The position numbers and the translations under genes were made by a program. Positions 41,050-51,088 of a stretch of DNA of 64,000 nt are shown piece by piece. The first letter of the stretch is position 1. Each line of letters starts with the position of its first letter. This DNA comes from JAYRSJ01 sp041920215. GTDB taxonomy: Bacteria; Pseudomonadota; Gammaproteobacteria; Burkholderiales; Burkholderiaceae_C. The notes under the pieces were generated by a model. That model searched no databases, had not been told where the DNA came from, and saw nothing but the letters and a program-made list of their open reading frames with translations. The DNA is taken from the NCBI GenBank assembly GCA_041920215.1, contig JAYRSJ010000008.1, positions 62,001 to 126,000 on the forward strand. The letters are read 5' to 3'.

Positions 41050-43392
41050 ATGGTTGAAATCGAACTCGACGGTCAGAAGGTAGAGGTCAAGGAAGGCAGC
41101 ATGGTGATGCATGCAGCCGAGAAGGCCGGTGCCTACATCCCGCACTTCTGCTATCACAAGAAGCTCTCCATCGCCGCCAACTGCCGCATGTGCCTGGTGG
41201 AAGTGGAGAAGGCGCCCAAGCCCATGCCGGCCTGCGCCACCCCGGTTACCCAGGGCATGATCGTGCGCACCAAGAGCGACAAGGCGATCAAGGCCCAGCA
41301 GGGCGTGATGGAGTTCCTGCTGATCAACCACCCGCTGGACTGCCCGATCTGCGATCAGGGCGGTGAATGCCAGCTGCAGGATCTCGCCGTCGGCTATGGC
41401 GGTTCCAAGTCGCGCTACACCGAAGAGAAGCGCGTGGTCTTCCACAAGAACGTCGGCCCGCTGGTCTCGATGGAGGAGATGAGCCGCTGCATCCACTGCA
41501 CCCGCTGCGTGCGTTTCGGCCAGGAGATCGCCGGCCAGATGGAGCTGGGCATGGCCCATCGCGGCGAGCACAGCGAGATCCAGACCTTTGTCGGCCGCAC
41601 CGTGGACTCCGAGCTGTCGGGCAATATGATCGACATCTGCCCGGTCGGCGCGCTGACCAGCAAGCCCTTCCGCTACAGTGCCCGGACCTGGGAGCTGTCG
41701 CGCCGCAAGAGCGTCTCGCCGCATGACAGCACCGGCGCCAACCTGATCGTCCAGGTCAAGGGCCAGCAGGTGATGCGGGTCGTGCCGCTGGAGAACGAGG
41801 CCGTCAACGAGTGCTGGATCGCCGACCGCGACCGCTTCTCCTACGAGGCCCTCAACAGCGAGGCGCGCCTGACCCAGCCGATGATCAAGCAGGGCGGCGC
41901 CTGGAAGACGGTGGACTGGACCACCGCGCTGGAATATGTGGCCAACGGCCTGAAGTCGATCAAGAACGACTTTGGCGCCAGCAGCATCGGCGCGCTGGGC
42001 TCGGCCCACAGCACGGTCGAGGAGTTGCATCTGCTGACGCAGTTCCTGCGCGGCCTGGGCAGCCAGAACATCGATCACCGTCTGCGTCATGCCGACTTCG
42101 CCAACCGGGCCGAAGCCGGCAAGGCTCAGTGGCTGGGCCTGCCGATCGCTGCCTTGTCCGAGCTGGATCGCGCCCTCGTGATCGGCTCGCAGCTGCGCAA
42201 GGATCACCCGTTGTTCGCACAGCGTCTGCGTCAGGCGGCCCGCCGCGGCGCCCAGATCCTGGCACTGGGTGCCAGCGCCGATGACTGGCTGATGCCGTTG
42301 ACCGAACGCATCAGCGTTGCGCCCAGTGCCTGGCTGCAGAGCCTGGCCGATGTGGCCACCGCCGTCGCCGCCAGCACCGGTGCCGTGGCGCCGGTGGCAG
42401 GTGTGGCAAGCGCTGCGGCCCAGGCCATCGCCGCGGCGCTGCTGTCGGGTCAGAAGAAGGCCTTGTTGCTGGGCAATGCGGCTGCCCAGCATCCGCAAGC
42501 CGGCGCGCTGCTGGCCCTGGCCAACTGGATCGGCGCGCAGACGGGCGCGACGGTCGGCTATCTGAGCGAGGCCGCCAACACGGTGGGTGCGCAGCTGGTC
42601 GGCGCCATGCCCAATGTCGAGGCTGGCGGTCTGAACGCCGCCCAGATGCTGGGTGGCGAGGCGCTGAAGGCCCTGCTGCTGCTGAACTGCGACCCGGTGC
42701 TGGACAGTGCCAATGCCGCTGCCGCGGCCAAGGCCCTGGCCGCGGCCGAGATGGTCGTCGTGATGAGCCCCTTCAAGACCGGCCTGGATTACGCCGATGT
42801 GCTGCTGCCGACGGCGCCCTTCACCGAAACCTCGGGCACCTTCGTCAATGCCGAGGGCCTGGCCCAGAGCTTTGTCGGTGTGGTCAAGCCGCTGGGCGAG
42901 ACCCGGCCGGGCTGGAAGATCCTGCGCGTGCTGGGCAATCTGATGAGCCTGGCCGGCTTCGAGCAGGACAGCTCCGAGCAGATCAGGCGCGATGCCCTGG
43001 GCGTGGACGCCGATCTGGGCGCCCGGCTGAGCAATGCCAGTACGGCACCCATAGTGATCTCGGCGGCTAGCGCCGGCATTGAGCGTCTGGGCTCGGTGCC
43101 CATCTACGCCGCCGACTGCCTGGTGCGCCAGGCCAGCTCGCTGCAGCTGACGGCCGATGCCCGCAATGCCGCGGTGGCCGGTCTGCCGCAGGCGCTGTGG
43201 GAGCAACTAGGTCTGGCCGAAGCCGGTCAGACTGCGCGGGTGCGCATCAGCCAGGACGGTGCCGGTGCCGCCGAGCTGCCGGCCCGGCTGGAAGCGGGCC
43301 TGCCCGCCAATGTCGTGCGTGTGCCGGCCGCCCTGGCCGAGACCGCCGCCCTCGGTGCCATGTTCGGCACCCTGAACATCGCCAAGGCCTGA
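41050..43392 (+). CDS. nuoG: NADH-quinone oxidoreductase subunit G
   Basis: 780-residue Fe-S subunit. The N-terminal [2Fe-2S] domain has CYHKKLSIAANCRMCLVEV and PACATPV (N1b); N5-type ligands lie in HPLDCPICDQGGECQLQD and N4 ligands in SRCIHCTRCVRF and IDICPVGAL. The C-terminal two-thirds is a molybdopterin-oxidoreductase-like fold without cofactor, Ala-rich from about residue 430 and poorly conserved. No cysteines of the extra N7 cluster are seen, in line with most lineages. ATG at 41050 is 32 bp after nuoF. Confidence 0.96.
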   Translation: MVEIELDGQKVEVKEGSMVMHAAEKAGAYIPHFCYHKKLSIAANCRMCLVEVEKAPKPMPACATPVTQGMIVRTKSDKAIKAQQGVMEFLLINHPLDCPICDQGGECQLQDLAVGYGGSKSRYTEEKRVVFHKNVGPLVSMEEMSRCIHCTRCVRFGQEIAGQMELGMAHRGEHSEIQTFVGRTVDSELSGNMIDICPVGALTSKPFRYSARTWELSRRKSVSPHDSTGANLIVQVKGQQVMRVVPLENEAVNECWIADRDRFSYEALNSEARLTQPMIKQGGAWKTVDWTTALEYVANGLKSIKNDFGASSIGALGSAHSTVEELHLLTQFLRGLGSQNIDHRLRHADFANRAEAGKAQWLGLPIAALSELDRALVIGSQLRKDHPLFAQRLRQAARRGAQILALGASADDWLMPLTERISVAPSAWLQSLADVATAVAASTGAVAPVAGVASAAAQAIAAALLSGQKKALLLGNAAAQHPQAGALLALANWIGAQTGATVGYLSEAANTVGAQLVGAMPNVEAGGLNAAQMLGGEALKALLLLNCDPVLDSANAAAAAKALAAAEMVVVMSPFKTGLDYADVLLPTAPFTETSGTFVNAEGLAQSFVGVVKPLGETRPGWKILRVLGNLMSLAGFEQDSSEQIRRDALGVDADLGARLSNASTAPIVISAASAGIERLGSVPIYAADCLVRQASSLQLTADARNAAVAGLPQALWEQLGLAEAGQTARVRISQDGAGAAELPARLEAGLPANVVRVPAALAETAALGAMFGTLNIAKA

Positions 43393-43402
43393 GGACGCGA
43401 GA

Positions 43403-44500
43403 ATGATTGACACCCTCTACCAATCGGGCGCTGCATTGCTGGGCGGCTTCTGGCCTGTGGTCTGGAGCCTCCTCAAGATCATCGCGGTGGTGGCGCCGTT
43501 GATGATCTGCGTGGCCTATCTGACCCTCTGGGAGCGCAAGGCCATCGGCTGGTCGCAGATCCGCCCGGGTCCGAACCGGGTCGGCCCCTACGGCCTGCTG
43601 ACCCCGATCGCCGATGCGGTCAAGCTGATCTTCAAGGAAATCATCCGCCCCACGGCGGCCAGCAAGGGCCTGTTCTTCCTAGGCCCGATCATGACGATCA
43701 TGCCGGCTCTGGCGGCCTGGGCGGTCATTCCCTTCGGCCCCGATGCGGCGGTGGCCAATGTGAACGCCGGCCTGCTGTTCCTGATGGCCATCACCTCGCT
43801 GGAGGTCTACGGCGTGATCATCGCGGGTTGGGCCTCGAACTCGAAGTACGCCTTCCTGGGTGCGTTGCGCGCCTCGGCCCAGATGGTGTCCTACGAGATC
43901 GCGATGGGCTTCTGCCTGGTTGTCGTGTTGATGGTCTCGGGCAGCATGTATATGACGGACATCGTCGTGCTGCAGACCAAGGGCATGTTCGCCGACATGG
44001 GTCTGACCTTCCTGTCCTGGAACTGGCTGCCGCTGCTGCCGATCTTCGTCGTCTACTTCATCTCCGGCCTGGCCGAGACCAACCGCCACCCCTTCGACGT
44101 GGTCGAAGGGGAGTCGGAAATCGTGGCCGGTCACATGATCGAGTACTCGGGCATGTCCTTCGCGATGTTCTTCCTGGCCGAGTACGCCAACATGATCCTG
44201 GTCTCGGCCCTGGCCGTGATCCTGTTCCTGGGTGGCTGGAGCGCGCCGATCTCCTGGAGCCTGTTCGGCCTGGAGACGCCGAGCTTCATCCAGAGCACCA
44301 TGGCCTTCTGGAACTGGGCCTGGCTGTTCGGCAAGACCTTCTTCGTGGTGACGATGTTCCTCTGGGTCCGTGCCACCTTCCCGCGCTTCCGCTACGACCA
44401 GATCATGCGTCTGGGTTGGAAGATATTCATTCCCGTGACCCTGATCTGGCTGGTCGTCGTCGGCCTGTGGATCCAGTCTCCGTTCAATATCTGGAAGTGA
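43403..44500 (+). CDS. nuoH: NADH-quinone oxidoreductase subunit H
   Basis: 365-residue membrane subunit with about 8 helices forming the quinone chamber entrance. LTLWERKAIGWSQIRPGPNRVGPYGLLTPIAD and the acidic loop ETNRHPFDVVEGESEIVAGHMIEYSGMSFA, both involved in quinone/proton coupling, are intact. It starts 10 bp after nuoG. Confidence 0.97.
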   Translation: MIDTLYQSGAALLGGFWPVVWSLLKIIAVVAPLMICVAYLTLWERKAIGWSQIRPGPNRVGPYGLLTPIADAVKLIFKEIIRPTAASKGLFFLGPIMTIMPALAAWAVIPFGPDAAVANVNAGLLFLMAITSLEVYGVIIAGWASNSKYAFLGALRASAQMVSYEIAMGFCLVVVLMVSGSMYMTDIVVLQTKGMFADMGLTFLSWNWLPLLPIFVVYFISGLAETNRHPFDVVEGESEIVAGHMIEYSGMSFAMFFLAEYANMILVSALAVILFLGGWSAPISWSLFGLETPSFIQSTMAFWNWAWLFGKTFFVVTMFLWVRATFPRFRYDQIMRLGWKIFIPVTLIWLVVVGLWIQSPFNIWK

Positions 44501-44504
44501 CGTC

Positions 44505-44993
44505 ATGAGCGCCGTCAGCCACTTTTTCAAGAGCTTCATGCTCACCGAGCTGTTCAAGGGCATGGCCCTGACCGGCCGGCATTTCCTGTCGCGCAATATC
44601 ACGGTGCAGTTCCCGGAAGAGAAGACGCCGCTGTCGCCCCGTTTCCGTGGCCTGCATGCGCTGCGCCGTTACGACAACGGTGAAGAGCGCTGCATCGCCT
44701 GCAAGCTGTGCGAGGCCGTCTGCCCGGCGATGGCCATCACGATCGAGAGCGATGTGCGTGAGGACGGCTCGCGCCGCACCACCCGCTACGACATCGACCT
44801 GACCAAGTGCATCTTCTGCGGCTTCTGCGAGGAAAGCTGCCCGGTGGACTCCATCGTCGAGACCAATATCTTCGAATACCACGGCGAGAAGCGCGGCGAT
44901 CTTTACTTCACCAAGGAGATGCTGCTGGCCGTTGGCGATCGCTACGAGAAAGACATCGCAGCCCAAAAGGAGGCCGACGCCAAGTACCGCTGA
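44505..44993 (+). CDS. nuoI: NADH-quinone oxidoreductase subunit I
   Basis: 162-residue ferredoxin-like subunit carrying clusters N6a and N6b. The two C-X2-C-X2-C-X3-C motifs are CIACKLCEAVCP and CIFCGFCEESCP. The amphipathic N-terminus (FKSFMLTELFKGMALTGRHF) lies along the membrane. It follows nuoH by 4 bp. Confidence 0.97.
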   Translation: MSAVSHFFKSFMLTELFKGMALTGRHFLSRNITVQFPEEKTPLSPRFRGLHALRRYDNGEERCIACKLCEAVCPAMAITIESDVREDGSRRTTRYDIDLTKCIFCGFCEESCPVDSIVETNIFEYHGEKRGDLYFTKEMLLAVGDRYEKDIAAQKEADAKYR

Positions 44994-45064
44994 AGCTGTC
45001 GCTGCCGGCCGGCCTTTGCCGGGCGCCGCAGCCGTCGTCTCACAGTCGTGCCTGCTGGAAACCC

Positions 45065-45706
45065 ATGGAAACCACCACCGCGCTCTTTTATGTCTTCTCG
45101 GCTGTGCTGCTGGGCGCTTCGTTGCGCGTCATCACCGCACGCTCGACGGTCCACTCCGCGCTGTTCCTGATCCTCGCCTTCTTCAACGCCTCCTGCATCT
45201 GGATGCTGCTGAAGGCCGAGTTCCTCGCCATCACCCTGGTGCTGGTCTATATCGGCGCGGTGATGGTGCTCTTCCTCTTCGTCGTGATGATGCTGGACAT
45301 CAACTCCGACAAGGTCCGCGACGGCTTCTACAAGCATCTGCCGCTGGCCGGTCTGGTCGGCGCGCTGATCGCGCTGGAGATGGCGGCGGTGCTGATGGGC
45401 GGCTTCCGCCTCAGCGAAGCGCCCGAGCTGAGCGAGGCCGCGGCCAAGCTCGGCAACACCAAGCTGCTGGGCATCGCGATCTACACCCAGTACCTGTACC
45501 CGCTGCAGATCGCTGCGGTGCTGCTGCTGGTGGCCATCATCGCGGCGATCGCGCTGACCCTGCGCCGCCGCAAGGACTCGCGCAGCCAGGACGCCTCCGA
45601 GCAGGTCAAGGTCACCAAGGCCCAGCGTCTGCGCATCATCAAGGTGCAGCCGACGGTCGACACCCCCCCGGCCGTCGCTGCCGACAACAAGCAAGGAGGC
45701 GCCTGA
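45065..45706 (+). CDS. nuoJ: NADH-quinone oxidoreductase subunit J
   Basis: 213-residue five-helix membrane subunit. METTTALFYVFSAVLLGASLRVI is the family start; the pi-bulge region ALFLILAFFNASCIWMLLKAEFLAITLVLVYIGAVMVLFLFVVMML is highly conserved. The charged C-terminal tail (RSQDASEQVKVTKAQRLRI) is longer than in E. coli. Its TGA overlaps the ATG of nuoK by 1 bp. A 71-bp gap separates it from nuoI. Confidence 0.95.
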   Translation: METTTALFYVFSAVLLGASLRVITARSTVHSALFLILAFFNASCIWMLLKAEFLAITLVLVYIGAVMVLFLFVVMMLDINSDKVRDGFYKHLPLAGLVGALIALEMAAVLMGGFRLSEAPELSEAAAKLGNTKLLGIAIYTQYLYPLQIAAVLLLVAIIAAIALTLRRRKDSRSQDASEQVKVTKAQRLRIIKVQPTVDTPPAVAADNKQGGA

Positions 45707-46017
45707 TGCTTGCGCTGACCCTGGGCCATTTCCTGACGCTGGGCGCGATCCTGTTCGCGATCTCGGTGGTGGGCATCTTCCTGAACCGCAAGAACCTGAT
45801 CGTGCTGCTGATGGCGATCGAGCTGATGCTGCTGGCGGTCAATATGAACTTCGTGGCCTTCTCCCATTACCTGGGTGATATGGCCGGTCAGGTCTTCGTG
45901 TTCTTCATCCTGACGGTGGCGGCGGCCGAGTCGGCCATCGGTCTGGCCATCCTGGTCGTGGTGTTCCGCAACCGCGCCAGCATCGATGTCGAAGAACTGG
46001 ACGCCTTGAAGGGCTGA
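45706..46017 (+). CDS. nuoK: NADH-quinone oxidoreductase subunit K
   Basis: 103-residue three-helix antiporter-like subunit. Key glutamates in LMAIELMLLAVNMNFVAF and the AAAESAIGLAILVVVFRNR helix are present; these take part in proton transfer. ATG 45706 follows an AAGGAGG ribosome site inside the nuoJ end. nuoL begins 19 bp after the stop. Confidence 0.96.
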   Translation: MLALTLGHFLTLGAILFAISVVGIFLNRKNLIVLLMAIELMLLAVNMNFVAFSHYLGDMAGQVFVFFILTVAAAESAIGLAILVVVFRNRASIDVEELDALKG

Positions 46018-46036
46018 GCGAGAGGCGAGAAAAACA

Positions 46037-48082
46037 ATGTCTGCACAACTCTCTCAGAACATGCTGCTGACGGTGCCGCTGGCACCGCTGGCCGGCGCCA
46101 TCATTGCCGGCCTGTTCGGCAAGCAGATCGGCCGCCGCCTGTCGCACTGGGTCACCATCCTGGGCGTGCTGGTTTCCTTCATCATCTCGGTGATGGTGCT
46201 GAAGTCGGTGGCGCTGGACGGCGCCCGCTTCAACCAGACCATCTACGAATGGATGGTCATCGGCGGGCTGAAGATGGAGGTCGGTTTTCTGGTCGATGGC
46301 CTGACCGCGATGATGATGTGCGTGGTGACCTTCGTGTCGCTGATGGTGCACATCTACACCATCGGCTATATGGAGGAGGACCCTGGCTACCAGCGCTTCT
46401 TCGCCTACATCTCGCTGTTCACCTTCAGCATGCTGATGCTGGTGATGAGCAACAATATGCTGCAGCTGTTCTTCGGCTGGGAGGCGGTGGGCCTGGTGTC
46501 CTATCTGCTGATCGGCTTCTGGTACACCAAGCCGACGGCCATCTTCGCCAATATGAAGGCCTTCCTGGTCAACCGGGTCGGTGACTTCGGCTTCATCCTG
46601 GGCATCGGCCTGCTGGTGGCCTATGGCGGCAGCTTCAACTACACCGAGACCTTCGCCAAGGCCGACGAGCTGTCCAAGATCGCCTTCCCGGCGCCGCTGT
46701 GGGGCTCGGACTGGCTGATGCTCAGCGTCGCCTGCATCTGCCTGTTCATCGGTGCGATGGGCAAGAGCGCGCAGTTCCCGCTGCATGTCTGGCTGCCCGA
46801 CTCGATGGAAGGCCCGACCCCGATCTCGGCGCTGATCCATGCCGCGACCATGGTGACGGCCGGCATCTTCATGGTGGCCCGCATGTCGCCGCTGTTCGAG
46901 CTGAGCGACACCGCGCTGAACTTCGTGCTGGTGATCGGTTCCATCACGGCGCTCTTCATGGGTTTCCTGGGCATCATCCAGAACGACATCAAGCGCGTCG
47001 TCGCCTATTCGACGCTGTCGCAGCTGGGCTATATGACCGTGGCGCTGGGCGCCTCGGCCTATTCGGTCGCGGTCTTCCATCTGATGACCCATGCCTTCTT
47101 CAAGGCCCTGCTGTTCCTCGGCGCCGGCTCGGTCATCATCGGCATGCACCATGACCAGGACATCCGCAATATGGGCGGCCTGCGCAAGTACATGCCCATC
47201 ACCTGGATCACCGCCTTGCTGGGCTCGCTGGCCCTGATCGGCACGCCGTTCTTCGCCGGCTTCTACTCCAAGGACAGCATCATCCTGGCGGTGCAGGCCA
47301 GCACGCTGCCGGCTTCGGGCTTCGCCTACTTCGCCGTGGTGGCCGGTGTGTTCGTGACCGCCTTCTACAGCTTCCGCATGTACTTCCTGGTCTTCCATGG
47401 CAAGGAAAACTTCCACCACAAGCCCTTCCCGGGCGAGCACGACCACCATGACGACCATGGCGAGCACCATGCGCCGCACGAGTCGCCCTGGGTGGTGACC
47501 GCGCCCTTGCTGCTGCTGGCCATTCCCTCGGTGGTGATCGGCTTCCTAGCAATCCAGCCGATGCTGTTCGGCGACTTCTTCAAGGATGCGATCACGGTCA
47601 ATGCCGCGGCCCATCCGGCCATGGCCTCGCTGGCCGAGCATTTCCATGGCGCCACCGCGATGGCCCTGCATGGCTTCATGACACTGCCGTTCTGGCTGGC
47701 CCTGGGCGGCGTGGCGACGGCCTATGTGTTCTACCTGGTGGCACCGTCCATCCCGGCCACGCTGGGACGGGTGCTGCGCCCGCTGGTCGTGGTACTGGAG
47801 AACAAGTACTTCATGGACTGGATCAACGAGAACATCCTGGCCCGCGCGGCGCGGGGTCTCGGCCTGGGTCTGTGGAAGGTCGGCGATCAGGGATTGATCG
47901 ACGGTGCGGTGATCAACGGCTCGGCGCGTCTGGTCGGCGGCATCGCCGGCGTGGTGCGGCGGGTTCAGACCGGTCACCTCTACTGGTATGCCCTGGTGAT
48001 GATCCTGGGTGTGATCGGTCTGATGACCTGGAAGCTTTGGCCTTATATCGGGCCCCAGTTCAAGTCCCTCGCGGGTCTGTGA
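46037..48082 (+). CDS. nuoL: NADH-quinone oxidoreductase subunit L
   Basis: 681-residue Mrp-type antiporter-like subunit at the distal end of complex I with about 16 helices and the long lateral helix near its C-terminus. FFGWEAVGLVSYLLIGFWY, GAMGKSAQFPLHVWLPDSMEGPTPISALIHAATMVTAG and the broken-helix lysine region are conserved. A cytoplasmic or periplasmic loop near residue 460 is strikingly His/Asp-rich (EHDHHDDHGEHHAPHE), possibly metal-binding; such loops occur in other NuoL proteins. Confidence 0.96.
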   Translation: MSAQLSQNMLLTVPLAPLAGAIIAGLFGKQIGRRLSHWVTILGVLVSFIISVMVLKSVALDGARFNQTIYEWMVIGGLKMEVGFLVDGLTAMMMCVVTFVSLMVHIYTIGYMEEDPGYQRFFAYISLFTFSMLMLVMSNNMLQLFFGWEAVGLVSYLLIGFWYTKPTAIFANMKAFLVNRVGDFGFILGIGLLVAYGGSFNYTETFAKADELSKIAFPAPLWGSDWLMLSVACICLFIGAMGKSAQFPLHVWLPDSMEGPTPISALIHAATMVTAGIFMVARMSPLFELSDTALNFVLVIGSITALFMGFLGIIQNDIKRVVAYSTLSQLGYMTVALGASAYSVAVFHLMTHAFFKALLFLGAGSVIIGMHHDQDIRNMGGLRKYMPITWITALLGSLALIGTPFFAGFYSKDSIILAVQASTLPASGFAYFAVVAGVFVTAFYSFRMYFLVFHGKENFHHKPFPGEHDHHDDHGEHHAPHESPWVVTAPLLLLAIPSVVIGFLAIQPMLFGDFFKDAITVNAAAHPAMASLAEHFHGATAMALHGFMTLPFWLALGGVATAYVFYLVAPSIPATLGRVLRPLVVVLENKYFMDWINENILARAARGLGLGLWKVGDQGLIDGAVINGSARLVGGIAGVVRRVQTGHLYWYALVMILGVIGLMTWKLWPYIGPQFKSLAGL

Positions 48083-48101
48083 TTGAGGGCGGAGAACAAG
48101 A

Positions 48102-49580
48102 ATGTTGCTAAGTTCTGCCATCTGGTTGCCCATCGTCTGCGGCCTCGTGCTGCTGGCCCTCGGGCGTGATGACCAGGCCAAAACCGTGCGCTGGGTCGCG
48201 CTGATCGCCGCGCTGGCCAGCTTCGCGGTGACTCTGCCGCTGATCAGCGGCTTCGATACCGGCACTGCAGCGATGCAGTTCGTCGAGAAGCAGCCCTGGA
48301 TCGCGCGCTTCAATGTGATGTACCACCTCGGCGTGGATGGCATCTCGATGTGGTTTGTGCCGCTGACCGCCTTCATCACGGTGATCGTCGTGATCGCGGC
48401 CTGGGAGGTGATCGAGGAGCGCGTCAACCAGTACATGGGCGCCTTCCTGATCCTGTCGGGGCTGATGATCGGCGTGTTCTCGGCGCTGGACGGCCTGCTG
48501 TTCTATGTCTTCTTCGAAGCGACCCTGATCCCGATGTACATCATCATCGGCGTCTGGGGTGGGCCGAACCGGGTCTACGCGGCCTTCAAGTTCTTCCTGT
48601 ACACGCTGGCCGGTTCGCTGCTGATGCTGATCGCGCTGATCTATCTGTACCTGCAGTCGGGTGGCAGCTTCGACATCCAGACCTGGCACAAGCTGCCGCT
48701 GGGCATGCCGGCACAGACCCTGCTGTTCTTCGCCTTCTTTGCCGCCTTCGCGGTCAAGGTGCCGATGTGGCCGGTGCACACCTGGCTGCCCGATGCCCAC
48801 GTCGAGGCGCCCACCGGTGGTTCGGTGGTGCTGGCGGCCATCATGCTGAAGCTGGGCGCCTACGGCTTCCTGCGCTTCTCGATGCCGATCGCGCCGGATG
48901 CCGCGCGCGAGTTCGACTGGCTGATCATCGCGATCTCGCTGATCGCGGTCGTCTACATCGGCCTGGTGGCCCTGGTGCAGCAGGACATGAAGAAGCTGGT
49001 GGCTTACTCGTCGATCGCGCACATGGGCTTCGTGACGCTGGGCTTCTTCATCTTCAATGAGCTCGGCGTGGCCGGCGGCCTGGTGCAGATGATCGCCCAC
49101 GGCTTCGTCTCGGGCGCGATGTTCCTCAGCATCGGCGTGCTCTACGACCGGGTGCATTCGCGCCAGATCGCCTCCTACGGCGGTGTGGTCAACACCATGC
49201 CCAAGTTTGCCGCCTTCGCGCTGCTGTTCGCGATGGCCAACTGCGGCCTGCCTGCCACCGCCGGCTTCGTCGGCGAGTGGATGGTGATCATCGGCACGGT
49301 GCAGTACGACTTCTGGCTGGGCGCCATCGCTGCCACCGCGCTGATCTTCGGTGCGGCCTACACCCTGTGGATGTACAAGCGCGTCTACTTCGGCCCCATC
49401 ACCAACGACGAGGTGCGCGAGTTGAAGGACATCAACGCGCGTGAATTCCTGATGCTGGCTGTGCTGGCGGTCGCGGTGATCTGGATGGGTGTCTATCCCA
49501 AGCCCTTCACCGATGTGATGCAGGTCTCGGTCACCGAACTGCTCAAGCATGTGGCGATCAGCAAACTGAACGGCATCTGA
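48102..49580 (+). CDS. nuoM: NADH-quinone oxidoreductase subunit M
   Basis: 492-residue antiporter-like proton-pumping subunit with 14 predicted helices. Family motifs include YHLGVDGISMWFVPLTAF, FEATLIPMYIIIGVWGG (pump glutamate), FFAFFAAFAVKVPMWPVHTWLPDAHVEAPTGGSV and YSSIAHMGFVTLG. It is 19 bp after nuoL. Confidence 0.96.
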   Translation: MLLSSAIWLPIVCGLVLLALGRDDQAKTVRWVALIAALASFAVTLPLISGFDTGTAAMQFVEKQPWIARFNVMYHLGVDGISMWFVPLTAFITVIVVIAAWEVIEERVNQYMGAFLILSGLMIGVFSALDGLLFYVFFEATLIPMYIIIGVWGGPNRVYAAFKFFLYTLAGSLLMLIALIYLYLQSGGSFDIQTWHKLPLGMPAQTLLFFAFFAAFAVKVPMWPVHTWLPDAHVEAPTGGSVVLAAIMLKLGAYGFLRFSMPIAPDAAREFDWLIIAISLIAVVYIGLVALVQQDMKKLVAYSSIAHMGFVTLGFFIFNELGVAGGLVQMIAHGFVSGAMFLSIGVLYDRVHSRQIASYGGVVNTMPKFAAFALLFAMANCGLPATAGFVGEWMVIIGTVQYDFWLGAIAATALIFGAAYTLWMYKRVYFGPITNDEVRELKDINAREFLMLAVLAVAVIWMGVYPKPFTDVMQVSVTELLKHVAISKLNGI

Positions 49581-49594
49581 GGGGCCACACCAAG

Positions 49595-51070
49595 ATGAAC
49601 ACGATGAACTGGCTCGCGATCTATCCCGAAGCGCTGCTGCTGGGCATGAGCTGCCTGGTGGCCCTGGTCGACCTGTGGGTCACCGACGAGCAGCGCCGCC
49701 CCACCTATTGGCTGACCCAGCTGACCCTGGTGGTCGTGGCTGCGATGCACCTCAGCTACTTCAACGAAGGCCAGACCCAGCAAGCCATGCAGGGCATGGT
49801 GGTGTCCGACCCCATGGGTCATCTGCTGGCCTTCTTCGCCTGCATTGCCACCTTCGTGACCCTGGTCTACGCCCGCCCCTACGCCGGCGAGCGCGACATG
49901 CTCAAGGGTGAGCTCTTCACGCTGGCGCTGTTCTCGCTGCTGGGCATCTGCGTGATGCTGCAGGCGAACAACTTCCTGATGATCTACCTCGGCCTGGAGT
50001 TGATGAGCCTGTCGCTCTACGCGCTGGTGGCCCTGCGTCGCGACCACGTGCTCTCCACCGAGGCCGCGATGAAGTATTTCGTGCTGGGCGCACTGGCGAG
50101 CGGCTTCCTGCTCTACGGCCTGTCGATGATGTATGGCGCCACCGGCACGCTGGAGATTCCGCGCGTGCTGGAAGTGATCGCGTCCGGCGTGGTCAACCCC
50201 GCGGTGCTGGTCTTCGGCGTGGTCTTCGTCGTCGCCGGCCTGGCCTTCAAGCTGGGAGCTGCTCCCTTCCATATGTGGGTACCCGATGTGTACCAGGGCG
50301 CCCCGACCGCGGTCACGCTGATGCTGGGCGCCGCGCCCAAGCTGGCCGCGTTCGCGATCACGCTGCGCCTGCTGGTGGAAGGCATGCTGGCGCTGGCCTT
50401 CGATTGGCAGCAGATGCTGCTGGTGCTGTCGGTGATGTCGCTGCTGGTGGGCAATCTGGCCGCCATCGCGCAGACCAATCTGAAGCGCATGCTGGCCTAC
50501 TCGACCATCGCGCAGATGGGCTTCATGCTGCTGGGCCTGGCCTCGGGCGTGGTGGACGGCAGCACCCTGGGCGCCGCCAACGCCTACAGCTCGGCGCTGT
50601 TCTATGTGGTGGTCTATGTGATGACCACGCTGGGCAGCTTTGGCATCATCCTGCTGCTGTCGCGCAGCGGCCATGAGGCCGAGGAGATCGCCGATCTGGC
50701 CGGTCTGGCCAAGCGCAGCCCTTGGTATGCGGCGCTGATGACGCTGTTCATGCTGTCGCTGGCCGGCATTCCGCCGACCGCCGGCTTCTATGCCAAGCTC
50801 TCGGTGCTGCAGGCCATGGTCGCCACCGGACAGTCGCTGTACCTGGGTCTGGCGGTGGCCGCGGTGCTGATGTCGCTGATCGGTGCCTACTACTATCTGC
50901 GCGTCATCAAGGTGATGTTCTTCGATGCCGCCACCGATACCGCCGCGCTGCGTGCGCCGCTGGACATGCGTGCGATGCTGTCGGTCAACGGTGCCGCGGT
51001 GCTGGTCTTCGGTCTGCTGCCGGGCGGCCTGATGGCCCTGTGCGTGCAGGCCATCACCAAGCTCGGCTAA
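49595..51070 (+). CDS. nuoN: NADH-quinone oxidoreductase subunit N
   Basis: 491-residue antiporter-like subunit, the last of the 14 complex I genes. YLGLELMSLSLYALVAL contains the conserved glutamate; FKLGAAPFHMWVPDVYQGAPTAVTLMLG and YSTIAQMGFMLLGLASG are diagnostic. It is 14 bp after nuoM; the DUF2818 gene follows after 18 bp. Confidence 0.96.
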   Translation: MNTMNWLAIYPEALLLGMSCLVALVDLWVTDEQRRPTYWLTQLTLVVVAAMHLSYFNEGQTQQAMQGMVVSDPMGHLLAFFACIATFVTLVYARPYAGERDMLKGELFTLALFSLLGICVMLQANNFLMIYLGLELMSLSLYALVALRRDHVLSTEAAMKYFVLGALASGFLLYGLSMMYGATGTLEIPRVLEVIASGVVNPAVLVFGVVFVVAGLAFKLGAAPFHMWVPDVYQGAPTAVTLMLGAAPKLAAFAITLRLLVEGMLALAFDWQQMLLVLSVMSLLVGNLAAIAQTNLKRMLAYSTIAQMGFMLLGLASGVVDGSTLGAANAYSSALFYVVVYVMTTLGSFGIILLLSRSGHEAEEIADLAGLAKRSPWYAALMTLFMLSLAGIPPTAGFYAKLSVLQAMVATGQSLYLGLAVAAVLMSLIGAYYYLRVIKVMFFDAATDTAALRAPLDMRAMLSVNGAAVLVFGLLPGGLMALCVQAITKLG

Positions 51071-51088
51071 GCCCCCGGGCAGACAGGC

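Noticed and set aside
41014..43206. 730-residue minus-strand open frame opposite nuoG
   Set aside because: Shadow of nuoG with biased composition and no motif.
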